NCBI RefSeq assembly: GCF_006716765.1
Contig: NZ_VFPO01000001.1
Coordinates: 3,782,001 to 3,846,000, forward strand
Direction: 5' to 3'
Origin: Actinomadura hallensis
GTDB lineage: Bacteria; Actinomycetota; Actinomycetes; Streptosporangiales; Streptosporangiaceae
Length of the DNA stretch: 64,000 nt
Shown here: piece by piece, positions 45,811-53,612 of the stretch
Layout of the letters: each line of letters opens with the position of its first letter
Numbering within the stretch: position 1 is the stretch's first letter
Position numbers and translations under genes: made by a program
Notes under the pieces: model-generated
What the model saw: only the letters and a program-made list of their open reading frames with translations
The model's database searches: none
What the model was told of the DNA's origin: nothing

Positions 45811-45846
45811 CAGTAAGGCTAAGAATCTTGCGAGTCAATGATTCTT
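45811..45846. promoter_or_regulatory. Putative regulator site upstream of the MFS gene
   Basis: AAGAATC (45821-45827) and GATTCTT (45840-45846) form a 7-bp inverted repeat spaced by 12. It overlaps GGCTAAGA, a half-site of the CTTAG-NN-CTAAG palindrome seen at the marR region, about 105 bases upstream of the MFS start. Confidence 0.4.
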
Positions 45847-45877
45847 TGGCAAGTTGAGTGGCACTACATGCGATGTT

Positions 45878-46498
45878 TCACTGAGTGCTCAGATTTTGGT
45901 CGAGGAACCGGGTGATCGAGAGCCAGGTTTCCCCGTCGTCGCCGCGCGTCCTGAGCCAGGGTGCGCGGCACTCGGCGATCAGCGCGTCGAGCGCGGGAAC
46001 GCCGGGCCAGGGGAGCCGGGCCGCGCCGTCCGGGGGCGCCGCGTCGTCCCTGGGCACCGCGTCGTCCGGGAGCACCGCGGCCGCGGCGATCACCTCGTGG
46101 CGGACCGAGGCCCAGGCGGCGAGATGCCCGCCCGCGCCGAAGCCCACCACCGCGGGCCTGGACGGCGCTCGCGCCTCCAGGTAGGAGTGCGCGGCCGCGA
46201 CGTCGGCGGCCACGTCCTCGGGGGACAGTTCCGCCATCGCGGCGCGGGCGGGCCCGGCGTCCTCGAAGGCCGGACCGCCGCGCTGGTGGTACAGGAACGG
46301 CGACACCGCCAGCCAGCCGCCGAGCGCGAGGGACCGGCACGCCCGCTCGACGCGCTCGGTCATGCCGTGCACGTCGTGCAGCACGATCACACCGCCCCGC
46401 GGCGGGGACGCGGGCCGGCAGACGAACAGCGGCGCGGCGGCCTGCAGCACCCGGCGGCCCCGGTTGGCGGGGCCGTGGGACAGACGGTGGCCGCCCAT
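45878..46498 (-). CDS. Dienelactone hydrolase family protein, nucleophile missing
   Basis: A 206-aa alpha/beta-hydrolase-fold protein of the dienelactone hydrolase type, last gene of the long aromatic operon. Features are GGVIVLHDVHGMTERVERAC, LAVSPFLYHQRGG and the nucleophile elbow VVGFGAGGHLAAW. The family elbow is G-x-C-x-G-G; here the Cys/Ser position is Gly, so it should not hydrolyse esters by the usual route. The C-terminus also has a long Asp/Pro-rich insert (PDDAVPRDDAAPPDG). It may bind a lactone, or have another function. The ATG at 46498 shares one base with the preceding TGA. Confidence 0.82.
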   Translation of the reverse strand: MGGHRLSHGPANRGRRVLQAAAPLFVCRPASPPRGGVIVLHDVHGMTERVERACRSLALGGWLAVSPFLYHQRGGPAFEDAGPARAAMAELSPEDVAADVAAAHSYLEARAPSRPAVVGFGAGGHLAAWASVRHEVIAAAAVLPDDAVPRDDAAPPDGAARLPWPGVPALDALIAECRAPWLRTRGDDGETWLSITRFLDQNLSTQ

Positions 46499-48204
46499 CA
46501 CGTCCGCCCCGGAATCGCGACGGGCGGGACGAAGGGCACAGGCACCGGCCCGAGCGCGGTCACGTCGACCTCCAGCAGGCTCGGCTCCCTGGCGGCCACC
46601 GCCTTGGCGAACGCGCCGGCGAAATCGCCGGCGTCGCGCACGAGGGCGTACGGCATGTCCATGGCGCGGGCCGTCGCCGCGAAGTCGGGGGTGAACAGGT
46701 CGACTCCCGACCGCCGCTCCATGTGGGCGTCCTGCATGTTGCGCAGCACCCCGTAGCCGCCGTCGTTGAAGACCACGACGACCAGCCATGGCCGCTCCTG
46801 GGCGAGGGTGGCCAGCTCCCCCAGGTGGACGGACAGCCCGCCGTCCCCGGCGATCACCAGTGCGGGGACGTCCGGCCGGGCCAGCGCGGCGCCGATGCCC
46901 ATCGCCAGGCCCTGCCCGATGCCGCCGCCGACCGGGAAGATGTTGGTGGCCGGATCGAAGATCGGCAGCAGCCTGTTGCCCCATTGGCTGGACGGGATCG
47001 TCACGTCCCGGGCGATCGGCGAGCCGGGTTCCAGGTGGGCGCGCATGGCGTCGCAGATCGCCGCGTACGGGCCGATGTCGGCGCGCAGGCGATCGCGCAC
47101 GGCACGCCGGGTGGCGACGCCGCGTTCGCGCCAGCCGGGTTCGGAGGTGGGCCCGTCCTCCGGAAGGTGGTCGAGCAGCGCCGGGAGCAGGTCGGCCGCG
47201 TCGCCGCACAACCCGTCCGTCACCGGATACGAGCGGCCCAGTGCGTCCCGGTCGACGTCGAGCTGAACGTGGTGCTCGGGCAGCCGCAGCGCGTAGTGCC
47301 GCGTCTCGTTCGACCGGAAGTGCGTGCCGATGCTGAGGAGCAGGTCGGCGTCGGCGAGCAGCGGCTGGGCGGCGGCGGAGGCCGCGAAGTTGCCGACGAC
47401 CAGTTCGTGGTCCTCGGAGACCGAGCCGCGGCCCGCGTTCGAGGTGAGGATCGGCGCGCCGAGGCGTTCCGCCAGCGCGCGCAGCGGGCCGCCGGCCGCG
47501 CGGGCGCCGCCGCCGGCCCAGATCAGCGGGCGGCGCGCCGCCGCGAGCCGGGCGGCGATCTCGGCGACGCGGGCGGTGCTCACCGTGTGCGCGGCGTCCG
47601 GCCGCGGAACCGCCGGGCCGTTCTCGGCGCCCGCGCCGGTGTCCTGCTGCGCGGCGTACTGGAGGTCGATCGGCCATTCCACGCTGACCGGCCCGTACGG
47701 CAGCGTGCGGGCGTGCCGGATCGCGGTCCGCAGGACGCTCGCGGCCGTGCCCGCGGACGTGATGGTCGCCGCGTGCTTGGACACCGCCGTCAGCATGCCG
47801 AGCTGGTCCTTGGTCTCGTGGATCACTCCGCGGCCCCGGCCGAGGTGGGCGCTGTCGATGTTGCCGGTGACGTGCAGGACGCGGCTGCCCGCGGCGAGCG
47901 CCTCGATCATCGAGCCGGCGGCGTTGCCGGCCCCGGTGCCGGTGCTGGTCAGCGCGCAGCCCAGGCCGCCGCCGGCGCGGGCGTGCCCGTCCGCGGCGTT
48001 GACCGCGGCGGCCTCGTGGCGGACCGCGACGAAGCGCAGGTCCCGGTCCACCGCCTCCACCAGGGGCAGGTTGTGGACGCTGACCACGCCGAAGACGGTG
48101 TCGACCCCGTTCTCCCGGAGGATCCGGACGAGCAGATCACCGCCGTTCCCGGGACGGGCTCCGTCGCGGTCTCCCGGAGCGCCGCGCTGTGGGGCGTCAG
48201 ACAT
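46498..48204 (-). CDS. Thiamine diphosphate-binding enzyme (acetolactate synthase/benzoylformate decarboxylase-like)
   Basis: A 568-aa ThDP enzyme with the usual three domains. The N-terminal pyrimidine-binding domain has the catalytic Glu in VAVRHEAAAVNAADG. The middle domain spans about residues 200-330. The C-terminal domain has the ThDP motif GDGGLSVHLGEL and a closing VFNDGGYG. Such enzymes decarboxylate 2-keto acids or form/cleave C-C bonds next to carbonyls. In a ring-cleavage operon it could act on a 2-oxo acid product. The ATG at 48204 overlaps the end of the SDR gene by 8 bases. Confidence 0.9.
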   Translation of the reverse strand: MSDAPQRGAPGDRDGARPGNGGDLLVRILRENGVDTVFGVVSVHNLPLVEAVDRDLRFVAVRHEAAAVNAADGHARAGGGLGCALTSTGTGAGNAAGSMIEALAAGSRVLHVTGNIDSAHLGRGRGVIHETKDQLGMLTAVSKHAATITSAGTAASVLRTAIRHARTLPYGPVSVEWPIDLQYAAQQDTGAGAENGPAVPRPDAAHTVSTARVAEIAARLAAARRPLIWAGGGARAAGGPLRALAERLGAPILTSNAGRGSVSEDHELVVGNFAASAAAQPLLADADLLLSIGTHFRSNETRHYALRLPEHHVQLDVDRDALGRSYPVTDGLCGDAADLLPALLDHLPEDGPTSEPGWRERGVATRRAVRDRLRADIGPYAAICDAMRAHLEPGSPIARDVTIPSSQWGNRLLPIFDPATNIFPVGGGIGQGLAMGIGAALARPDVPALVIAGDGGLSVHLGELATLAQERPWLVVVVFNDGGYGVLRNMQDAHMERRSGVDLFTPDFAATARAMDMPYALVRDAGDFAGAFAKAVAAREPSLLEVDVTALGPVPVPFVPPVAIPGRT

Positions 48205-48979
48205 ATCTGGCGATCCCTCCGCCGACGTCGATGGACGATCCGGTGACGTAGGACGCGCGCGGCGAGAGCAGCGCGACGATCGGGTGCGCGACCTCATCGG
48301 GGGTGCCGAAGCGGCCGAGCGCGACGCCGCGGTCCGCGGCGATCGCGGCGGACCACTCCGCGTAGGACTGCGCCGTGCCCGACTCCTCGTACCGGCGGCG
48401 CCATTGGCCGGTGTCGATCAGGCCGAGGCAGACCGAGTTGACCCGGATCGGCGCGAGGTCCGCCGACAGCGTCCGGGTGAGGTTGAGCAGCGCGGCGCGC
48501 GCCGCCGAGGTCGCGCCGAGCCGCGGGTCCGGCTGGCGGGCCAGGATCGCGTTGACGTTCACGATCGCCGGCGCCGTCGAGCGGCGCAGGTGGGGCTCGG
48601 CCGCCCGGACGGTGTTCAGCACGCTGAAGATCTTCATGTCGAACTCGGCGCGCCACTGCTCGCGGGAGGTCCGCGCCACCGGCGCCATCAGCGAGCGGCC
48701 GGCGTTGTTGACCAGGCCGTCCAGCCCGCCCAGCTCGGCGGCGGCCTCGCCGATGAACTCCTCGACCGCCGCCGCGTCCAGCACGTCGCACGATCGCAGG
48801 TGCAGCCGCGCCCCGGACGCGCGCGGGAGGGGTTTCAGCGCCCGGGCGAGCCGGTCCGCGTCGCGGGCGCAGGCGGCCACGTTCGCGCCGTCGGCGAGCA
48901 GCAGCGCGGCGGTGGCGAGGCCGACGCCGGAGCTCGCGCCGGTGACGGCGTAGGTGCGCCCGGCAAGTCCAAGATCCAT
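48197..48979 (-). CDS. SDR-fold protein without the catalytic triad
   Basis: A 260-aa Rossmann protein. The nucleotide-binding loop GASSGVGLAT and the NNAG motif are intact and the C-terminus YVTGSSIDVGGG is classical. However the catalytic Tyr-x-x-x-Lys is replaced by TSAAR (Thr and Arg), and the Ser region reads IVNVNAILA rather than a Ser-containing motif. It therefore should not work as a normal dehydrogenase and may be a binding protein, a lyase-like relative or a degenerate paralogue of the SDR encoded just upstream. Confidence 0.88.
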   Translation of the reverse strand: MDLGLAGRTYAVTGASSGVGLATAALLLADGANVAACARDADRLARALKPLPRASGARLHLRSCDVLDAAAVEEFIGEAAAELGGLDGLVNNAGRSLMAPVARTSREQWRAEFDMKIFSVLNTVRAAEPHLRRSTAPAIVNVNAILARQPDPRLGATSAARAALLNLTRTLSADLAPIRVNSVCLGLIDTGQWRRRYEESGTAQSYAEWSAAIAADRGVALGRFGTPDEVAHPIVALLSPRASYVTGSSIDVGGGIARYV

Positions 48980-49028
48980 GGGTTCCTCGACAGGTCGAAA
49001 TCGGTGAGGCTCGGAAAATCGGTGAAGC

Positions 49029-49769
49029 TCAGTGGAAGACGAAGCCGCCGTCGACGACGAGCGTCTGTCCGGTGATGTAGGAGGCCGCCGGGGACAGCAG
49101 GAACAGCACCGCTCCGGTCACGTCGCCGGGGTGCTGGTCCCGCCGCAGCGCCCGGTTCCGCCGGTACAGCTCGTGCCGTTCCGGGGGGATGCGCTCGGCC
49201 GCCTCGCCGAGGGTGAGTCCCGGCGCGACCGCGTTGACCGTGATGCCGTCCTCGCCCGCGTCCCTCGCCATCGCCCGGGTCATCGCGATCAGGGCGCCCT
49301 TGGAGGTGACGTAGTGCGCGAGGCGCGGCGATCCGTACAGCGCGGCGTCCGACGCCATGTTGACGATCCGTCCGCCGGGGCGGGCCAGATGGGGCCACAG
49401 GGCTCGCGCGACCAGCCAGGGGCCCCGGACGTTCACCGCCATCAACCGGTCCCACTCGGCCGGGTCGATCCGGTGGAAGGGCTTGCCGCCCACTCCGTCG
49501 GCGAGGGCGGCGTTGTTGACGAGCCCGTGCAGCGGGCCGAGCGGCTCGACCGCCTGGGCCAGCGCCTCCACCGAGCGCGGGTCCGACACGTCGGTGTCGA
49601 CCCGGTGGACCTCGATGCCCCGCTCGCCGAGGGCGCGGGCGGCCGCCGCGGCGAGTTCCGGCTCGCGCTCGGCGACGACGACGCGGGCGCCGGCGTCCCC
49701 GAGCGCCCGGGCGATCGCGAACCCCAGGCCCCGGCCCGCTCCGGTGACCGCGACCAGTTCCCCGTTCAC
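49029..49769 (-). CDS. SDR family oxidoreductase
   Basis: A 246-aa short-chain dehydrogenase with all active residues: GAGRGLGFAI, NNAALADG, Ser in NMASDAAL, YVTSKGA and the end YITGQTLVVDGG. In an aromatic pathway it could be a cis-diol or hydroxyacyl dehydrogenase that re-aromatises the Rieske product; this is inference from context. The GTG at 49769 overlaps the hydrolase stop (GTGA). Confidence 0.92.
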   Translation of the reverse strand: MNGELVAVTGAGRGLGFAIARALGDAGARVVVAEREPELAAAAARALGERGIEVHRVDTDVSDPRSVEALAQAVEPLGPLHGLVNNAALADGVGGKPFHRIDPAEWDRLMAVNVRGPWLVARALWPHLARPGGRIVNMASDAALYGSPRLAHYVTSKGALIAMTRAMARDAGEDGITVNAVAPGLTLGEAAERIPPERHELYRRNRALRRDQHPGDVTGAVLFLLSPAASYITGQTLVVDGGFVFH

Positions 49770-50524
49770 GGCACGTCCTTCCAGAAGTCGCGGACGAGGG
49801 CGTTGAACGCCCCCGGCCGTTCCTGGTTCACCAGGTGGCCCGCGCCTTGGACGATCTCCAGGCGCGCATGCGGGACGGCCGCCGCGATGGCCCGGCTCTC
49901 GTCCACGCCGGTCACCTCGTCGCGGTCGCCCACGACGACGAGGACGGGCATCGAGAGCTCACCGAGCACGGCGCTGTGGTCGGTCTCCGCCATCGCCGCG
50001 GCCGCATGGCCGTAGCCCGGGGTCCTGATCGACCGCGCCATCGTGTCCACGACCCGTCGCACCAGTTCGGGGGGCGCCTGCGCGGACAGCAGCCGCGGAC
50101 CGCGCCCGGCGGCGAACGCGGCCGGGCCGAGACGTTCCAGCTCGGCCCGCCGCGCCGTCATCGCCGCCCGTTTCTGCGCCGTCCGGCCCGATCCGCGGGT
50201 GGAGCCGGCGAGAACGAGCGAACGCACCAGCTCCGGACGGTCGGCGGCCAGCCTCGTCGCGATCACCCCGCCCCAGGACACGCCCAGGACGTGGACGGGC
50301 GCGCAGGAACGGACGACCTCGGCCGCCGCCCTCGCGTACCCGGCCATTCCGGGCGGCCCGTCCGGGTCGGCGGACCTGGCGTATCCCGGGGCGTCCCAGG
50401 CGAGGACGGTGCGGCCGTCCTCCGCGAACGCGTCGAACTGGTCGGCGAAGGAGTCCGCGGACCCTCCGATGCCGTGCAGCAGCAGGACCGGGGGCCCGGA
50501 CCCGCGCCGTTCGACGTGGATCAT
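49766..50524 (-). CDS. Alpha/beta hydrolase (meta-cleavage product hydrolase-like)
   Basis: A 252-aa serine hydrolase. The oxyanion segment is LLLHGIGGSAD, the nucleophile elbow GVSWGG, the acid VGDRDEVTG and the His QGAGHLV, so the triad is complete. With an extradiol dioxygenase in the same operon, it is the natural candidate for hydrolysing the C-C bond of the ring-fission product. The ATG at 50524 overlaps the preceding stop (ATGA). Confidence 0.9.
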   Translation of the reverse strand: MIHVERRGSGPPVLLLHGIGGSADSFADQFDAFAEDGRTVLAWDAPGYARSADPDGPPGMAGYARAAAEVVRSCAPVHVLGVSWGGVIATRLAADRPELVRSLVLAGSTRGSGRTAQKRAAMTARRAELERLGPAAFAAGRGPRLLSAQAPPELVRRVVDTMARSIRTPGYGHAAAAMAETDHSAVLGELSMPVLVVVGDRDEVTGVDESRAIAAAVPHARLEIVQGAGHLVNQERPGAFNALVRDFWKDVP

Positions 50525-51300
50525 CGGAAACCCCCCGTCCGGGTCGCGAGGTCCTCGACCGCCTTGAGGACCGCGTACGGGACCACCTCGCTCGTGGCGG
50601 GGTTGTCCGGCGCGGGCCGGTTGCGGATCTCGAAGCGGTACTCCCCCGCCGCGCCCGCGGCGGTGATGACGTGCGAGGTGAGGTCCGCCGCCGGGTCGCC
50701 CACCATCACGGCCTCCACCGCGTCCCAGTCGCCCACCGCCAGCGCCACCGCGGCGGCGACGTTGGCCGAGCGCGGGAACGCGGCGGCGATCTCGCGGGCG
50801 GGCCCGCGCCCCGCCTCGACCGGCGCACCGGCCGTCCGCAGGCGCGCCGCCTCGTCCTCGTCCATCCACGGCTGGACGAGGGCGGCGGGCCGCTTCGTCG
50901 TGACGATCCGGACGCGGTCGAGCGGGGCCATCCGGGCGGCGGACCGCAGCAGGTCGAGCCCGCCGACCGCCCCGGTCGTCAGATGCACCGCCCCGGGGCC
51001 CGCGTCGCGCAGCCGGCGCAGCAGGGCCGGATCGGTCAGCGCGCCGACGGACACCGCCAGCAGGTCCCTTCCGGACGCGACGACGCGCGGCCCGATGTCG
51101 GCGAGGACCCGCTGCCCCGCCGCCTCCACGACGAGCCCGGCGCGGTCGATCGCCTCGTCGAGCGGGAGCAGGGGCAGCCCTCCGGCGCCGCGCGGATCGA
51201 CGACGCCCGCGAGCCGCGCCCCCGGCACCTCCCCGGCGTGCAGCGCCCCGGCCACGACCCGGCCGATGGCGCCGCAGCCCACCACGGCGACGTCGATCAC
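50521..51300 (-). CDS. Aspartate dehydrogenase-like protein (DUF108/NadX family)
   Basis: A 259-aa Rossmann protein. It starts VIDVAVVGCGAIGRVVAG, has TTGAVGGLDLL in the middle and closes with LTSHVITA (active-site His) and DNPATSEVVPYAVL, which matches the family's NPKTS region. L-aspartate dehydrogenases make iminoaspartate for NAD, but no other NAD genes are here. A role on an amino or aldehyde intermediate of the pathway is possible. The GTG at 51300 overlaps the dioxygenase stop (GTGA) and fits the family start; the long frame upstream is not conserved. Confidence 0.88.
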   Translation of the reverse strand: MIDVAVVGCGAIGRVVAGALHAGEVPGARLAGVVDPRGAGGLPLLPLDEAIDRAGLVVEAAGQRVLADIGPRVVASGRDLLAVSVGALTDPALLRRLRDAGPGAVHLTTGAVGGLDLLRSAARMAPLDRVRIVTTKRPAALVQPWMDEDEAARLRTAGAPVEAGRGPAREIAAAFPRSANVAAAVALAVGDWDAVEAVMVGDPAADLTSHVITAAGAAGEYRFEIRNRPAPDNPATSEVVPYAVLKAVEDLATRTGGFR

Positions 51301-52259
51301 CGCTCCCACCAGCCGCCCGGGTCGGGGACGCCCGCCATGTGCCTCCGTACGTCCTTGGACGGCGGCCCGGCGGTGCCCCACAGGTCCGACAGCTCGGGGA
51401 CGCGCCGCCACACCCGGCACAGCCACGTGTCCTCATCGACCTGTGCGACGTCGGAGGTGTACTCGCACACCAGACCCGCCGGGTCGGCGAAATAGGAGAA
51501 CGTGTTGTTGCCGGGCCCGTGCCGGCCGGGACCCCACAGCGGCGTGATGCCCTCGTGGCGCAGCCGGCCGATGCCGCGCATGAAGTGGTCGACGGACGGC
51601 ATCTCGTACGCCACGTGGTTCACCGACGCCCACTCGGCCTGGTTGAACGCGATGACGTGGTGGTCGGCGTTGCAGCGCAGGAACGCCATCTGGTGCTCGG
51701 ACCAGTCCGAGATCCGCATCCCCAGCACGGTGGTGTAGAACGCGCACGCCGCGTCGATGTCCACGGTGTTCAGGACGACGTGCGCCAGCTTGCGCGGGAC
51801 CGCGTCCTGCCCGCCGGGGTCCCGCGGCGTCACGGCCTCGACGTCGGCGGACAGCTCGATCAGCCGGTTCTCCGGGTCGGTGAAGCGCAGCCCGTATCCG
51901 CCGCCCGCCTGGTCGAGCCGGCCCGGCTCGGCGACGAGCGGGACGCCGAGGCCGGTGAGGCGGCGCGCCGCCTCGTCCACCTCGCGCGGCGTCGCCACCG
52001 AGAACGCGATCTTGCCGAGCCCGTTCCGGTCGGCCTCCCGCACCTCCAGGATGTGGTGCTCGGGTCCGGTGCCGCGCAGCCAGGTGACGTCTCCGTCCTC
52101 CTCGACGGGGTCGAGGCCCCAGACACCGTCATAGAACTCCGCGGCGCGCTTGGCGTCCGGCGTCCGCAGCGCGACCGAGCGCAGCGTGCGCAGCCTGGCG
52201 ACCGGCTCCGTCACCGCGTTCTCTGTCACCGCGTTCTCCGTCACCGCGTTCTCCGTCAC
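51297..52259 (-). CDS. Extradiol ring-cleavage dioxygenase, type I (VOC)
   Basis: A 320-aa two-domain catechol 2,3-dioxygenase-type enzyme. The C-terminal catalytic domain shows the Fe(II) ligands: His in RKLAHVVLNT, His in VNHVAYEM and Glu in LVCEYTSD. The N-terminal domain lacks metal ligands, as usual. It would open a catechol ring next to the diol. The first 15 residues are three copies of VTENA; the GTG at 52259 overlaps the Rieske stop (GTGA), and each repeat offers another GTG start. The true N-terminus is probably within or just after the repeats. Confidence 0.92.
   Translation of the reverse strand: MTENAVTENAVTENAVTEPVARLRTLRSVALRTPDAKRAAEFYDGVWGLDPVEEDGDVTWLRGTGPEHHILEVREADRNGLGKIAFSVATPREVDEAARRLTGLGVPLVAEPGRLDQAGGGYGLRFTDPENRLIELSADVEAVTPRDPGGQDAVPRKLAHVVLNTVDIDAACAFYTTVLGMRISDWSEHQMAFLRCNADHHVIAFNQAEWASVNHVAYEMPSVDHFMRGIGRLRHEGITPLWGPGRHGPGNNTFSYFADPAGLVCEYTSDVAQVDEDTWLCRVWRRVPELSDLWGTAGPPSKDVRRHMAGVPDPGGWWER
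52215..52259 (-). repeat. 15-bp tandem repeat at a gene start (three copies)
   Basis: Three copies of a 15-base unit (two exact, one with a single change) encode VTENA-VTENA-VTENA at the 5' end of the extradiol dioxygenase gene. Every unit starts with GTG, so each copy is a potential start codon and the copy number can change by slippage. Confidence 0.9.
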
Positions 52260-53386
52260 CCTGATCCCTCCCGTCCTGCGGAGGCCGGGGCGGGCCGCTG
52301 CGCCGACGCATCGCCCGAGGCGGACGCACCGCCCGGCGCGGATCCGTGCGCGCTCCGCTCCGCACGCTCGCGCAGCTGCCGGGCGGCCTCGTTGCGGATC
52401 AGCCGGCGCAGCCGGACGAGGGCCAGGTCGTGCTGGTAGAGGTTCTCCCGCTCCCAGGCGTCCGGCGGCATGGCCTCGATCATGGTCCGGTCCTGTTCGA
52501 GCACCGCCCAGTGCCGCTCCTCCAGCCGCGCCTTGTAGAGGAAGCGCCAGACGTCGCGCTCCCAGCCCGTCACCCTGCGGCAGCGCCAGAAGAACGCCGC
52601 GTGCTGACGCTCGTTGATCGGCGTCGCCGTGCAGGCGATCCGGAACGGCCCGCCCGGTCCCGCGGTCGCCGGGTACGGGATCTCCAGCCGGATCCACGGC
52701 ATGGCCGTGTCGATCCACTCCGACCAGTCGAAGTTCACGCCGACCTGGTCGGTCTTCTCGAACACGAACCCCGTGCCGGTGTCGCGGATCTGGAACACCG
52801 CCTCGCGCCTGCCGCGCGACATCGTGTGCGACTTGCGGTGCAGGAACGCGCCGTGCATCGGGTCCATGAGGTTGTCGAGGGAGTAGATCCACGGGGCGTC
52901 CCACTCGACGTAGGCGAGGAAGTGCTCCCATTCGCCGTCGACCAGCTCGTCGGGGAACACCAGCGGCGCGGGCGGCGCGTCCTCCGGGTCGCCGAACCAG
53001 GCGAAGACCGCGCCGGCGTGCTCGGCCGCCGGGAAGGTGCGCAGCGTCCGCTTGCCCTCCAGGGCGCAGCCCGGGCTGCCCGGCACCGACACGACGGTGC
53101 CGGCGGCGTCCATCTGCAGGCCGTGGTAGCCGCAGGCGATCCGGTCGCCCAGGTGGACGCCCAGCGACAGGCGGGCGCCGCGGTGCGGGCAGCGGTCCTC
53201 CTGCACGTGGACCGTTCCAGACGCGTCCCGCCACAGGAGCAGCTCCTCTCCCGCCCGGTCGATGCGCGTCAGCTCGCCCTTGCGGACGTCGGAGGAGCGG
53301 CACAGCGCGTACCACCGGTTGCGGAGCCCGAGCTTGATCAGGCCGTCGACGGTGTCCAGGGCGGGGTTCGACGGGTGCGTCGTCAT
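52256..53386 (-). CDS. Rieske aromatic ring-hydroxylating oxygenase, alpha subunit
   Basis: A 376-aa oxygenase component of the class IA type. Rieske ligands are in CPHRGARL and CGYHGLQM; the mononuclear iron region is SLDNLMDPMHGAFLH. The C-terminus after about residue 340 is a low-complexity Ala/Ser/Gly tail. Its electrons would come from the reductase encoded at 53613 in the same operon. The ATG at 53386 overlaps the stop of the small gene upstream (ATGA). Confidence 0.94.
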   Translation of the reverse strand: MTTHPSNPALDTVDGLIKLGLRNRWYALCRSSDVRKGELTRIDRAGEELLLWRDASGTVHVQEDRCPHRGARLSLGVHLGDRIACGYHGLQMDAAGTVVSVPGSPGCALEGKRTLRTFPAAEHAGAVFAWFGDPEDAPPAPLVFPDELVDGEWEHFLAYVEWDAPWIYSLDNLMDPMHGAFLHRKSHTMSRGRREAVFQIRDTGTGFVFEKTDQVGVNFDWSEWIDTAMPWIRLEIPYPATAGPGGPFRIACTATPINERQHAAFFWRCRRVTGWERDVWRFLYKARLEERHWAVLEQDRTMIEAMPPDAWERENLYQHDLALVRLRRLIRNEAARQLRERAERSAHGSAPGGASASGDASAQRPAPASAGREGSG

Positions 53387-53604
53387 TCCTTGACCCCCAG
53401 CCGCGCGATCTCGGCCGTGAACGACTCCGCCGTCCAGTCGGCGCCGTCGGGCGGGCGCACCCCGGTGCCGTTGAGCGCCGCCACCACCCCGGGCAGGTCG
53501 TGGACGCCGGAGCCGAAGATGCCCTCCAGCTCGTCGGCGAGCGCGTTCTCGTAGTTGGTGAGCGGGCGTCGGCGCGCCTGCACGGGTTCGAGTCGCAGTG
53601 CCAT
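53383..53604 (-). CDS. Small recombinase-like helix-turn-helix protein, 73 aa
   Basis: Short basic-then-acidic protein (MALRLEPVQARRRPLTNYEN, ending AEIARLGVKE). It resembles the small recombinase-like HTH proteins that accompany Rieske oxygenase genes in several bacteria: a helical segment NYENALADELEGIF, then GVVAALN and DWTAESFTAEI. Its role is unknown; assembly or regulation of the oxygenase are possibilities. It sits between the reductase and oxygenase genes, overlapping the latter by ATGA and 8 bases from the former. Confidence 0.75.
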   Translation of the reverse strand: MALRLEPVQARRRPLTNYENALADELEGIFGSGVHDLPGVVAALNGTGVRPPDGADWTAESFTAEIARLGVKE

Positions 53605-53612
53605 GCCTCCTC

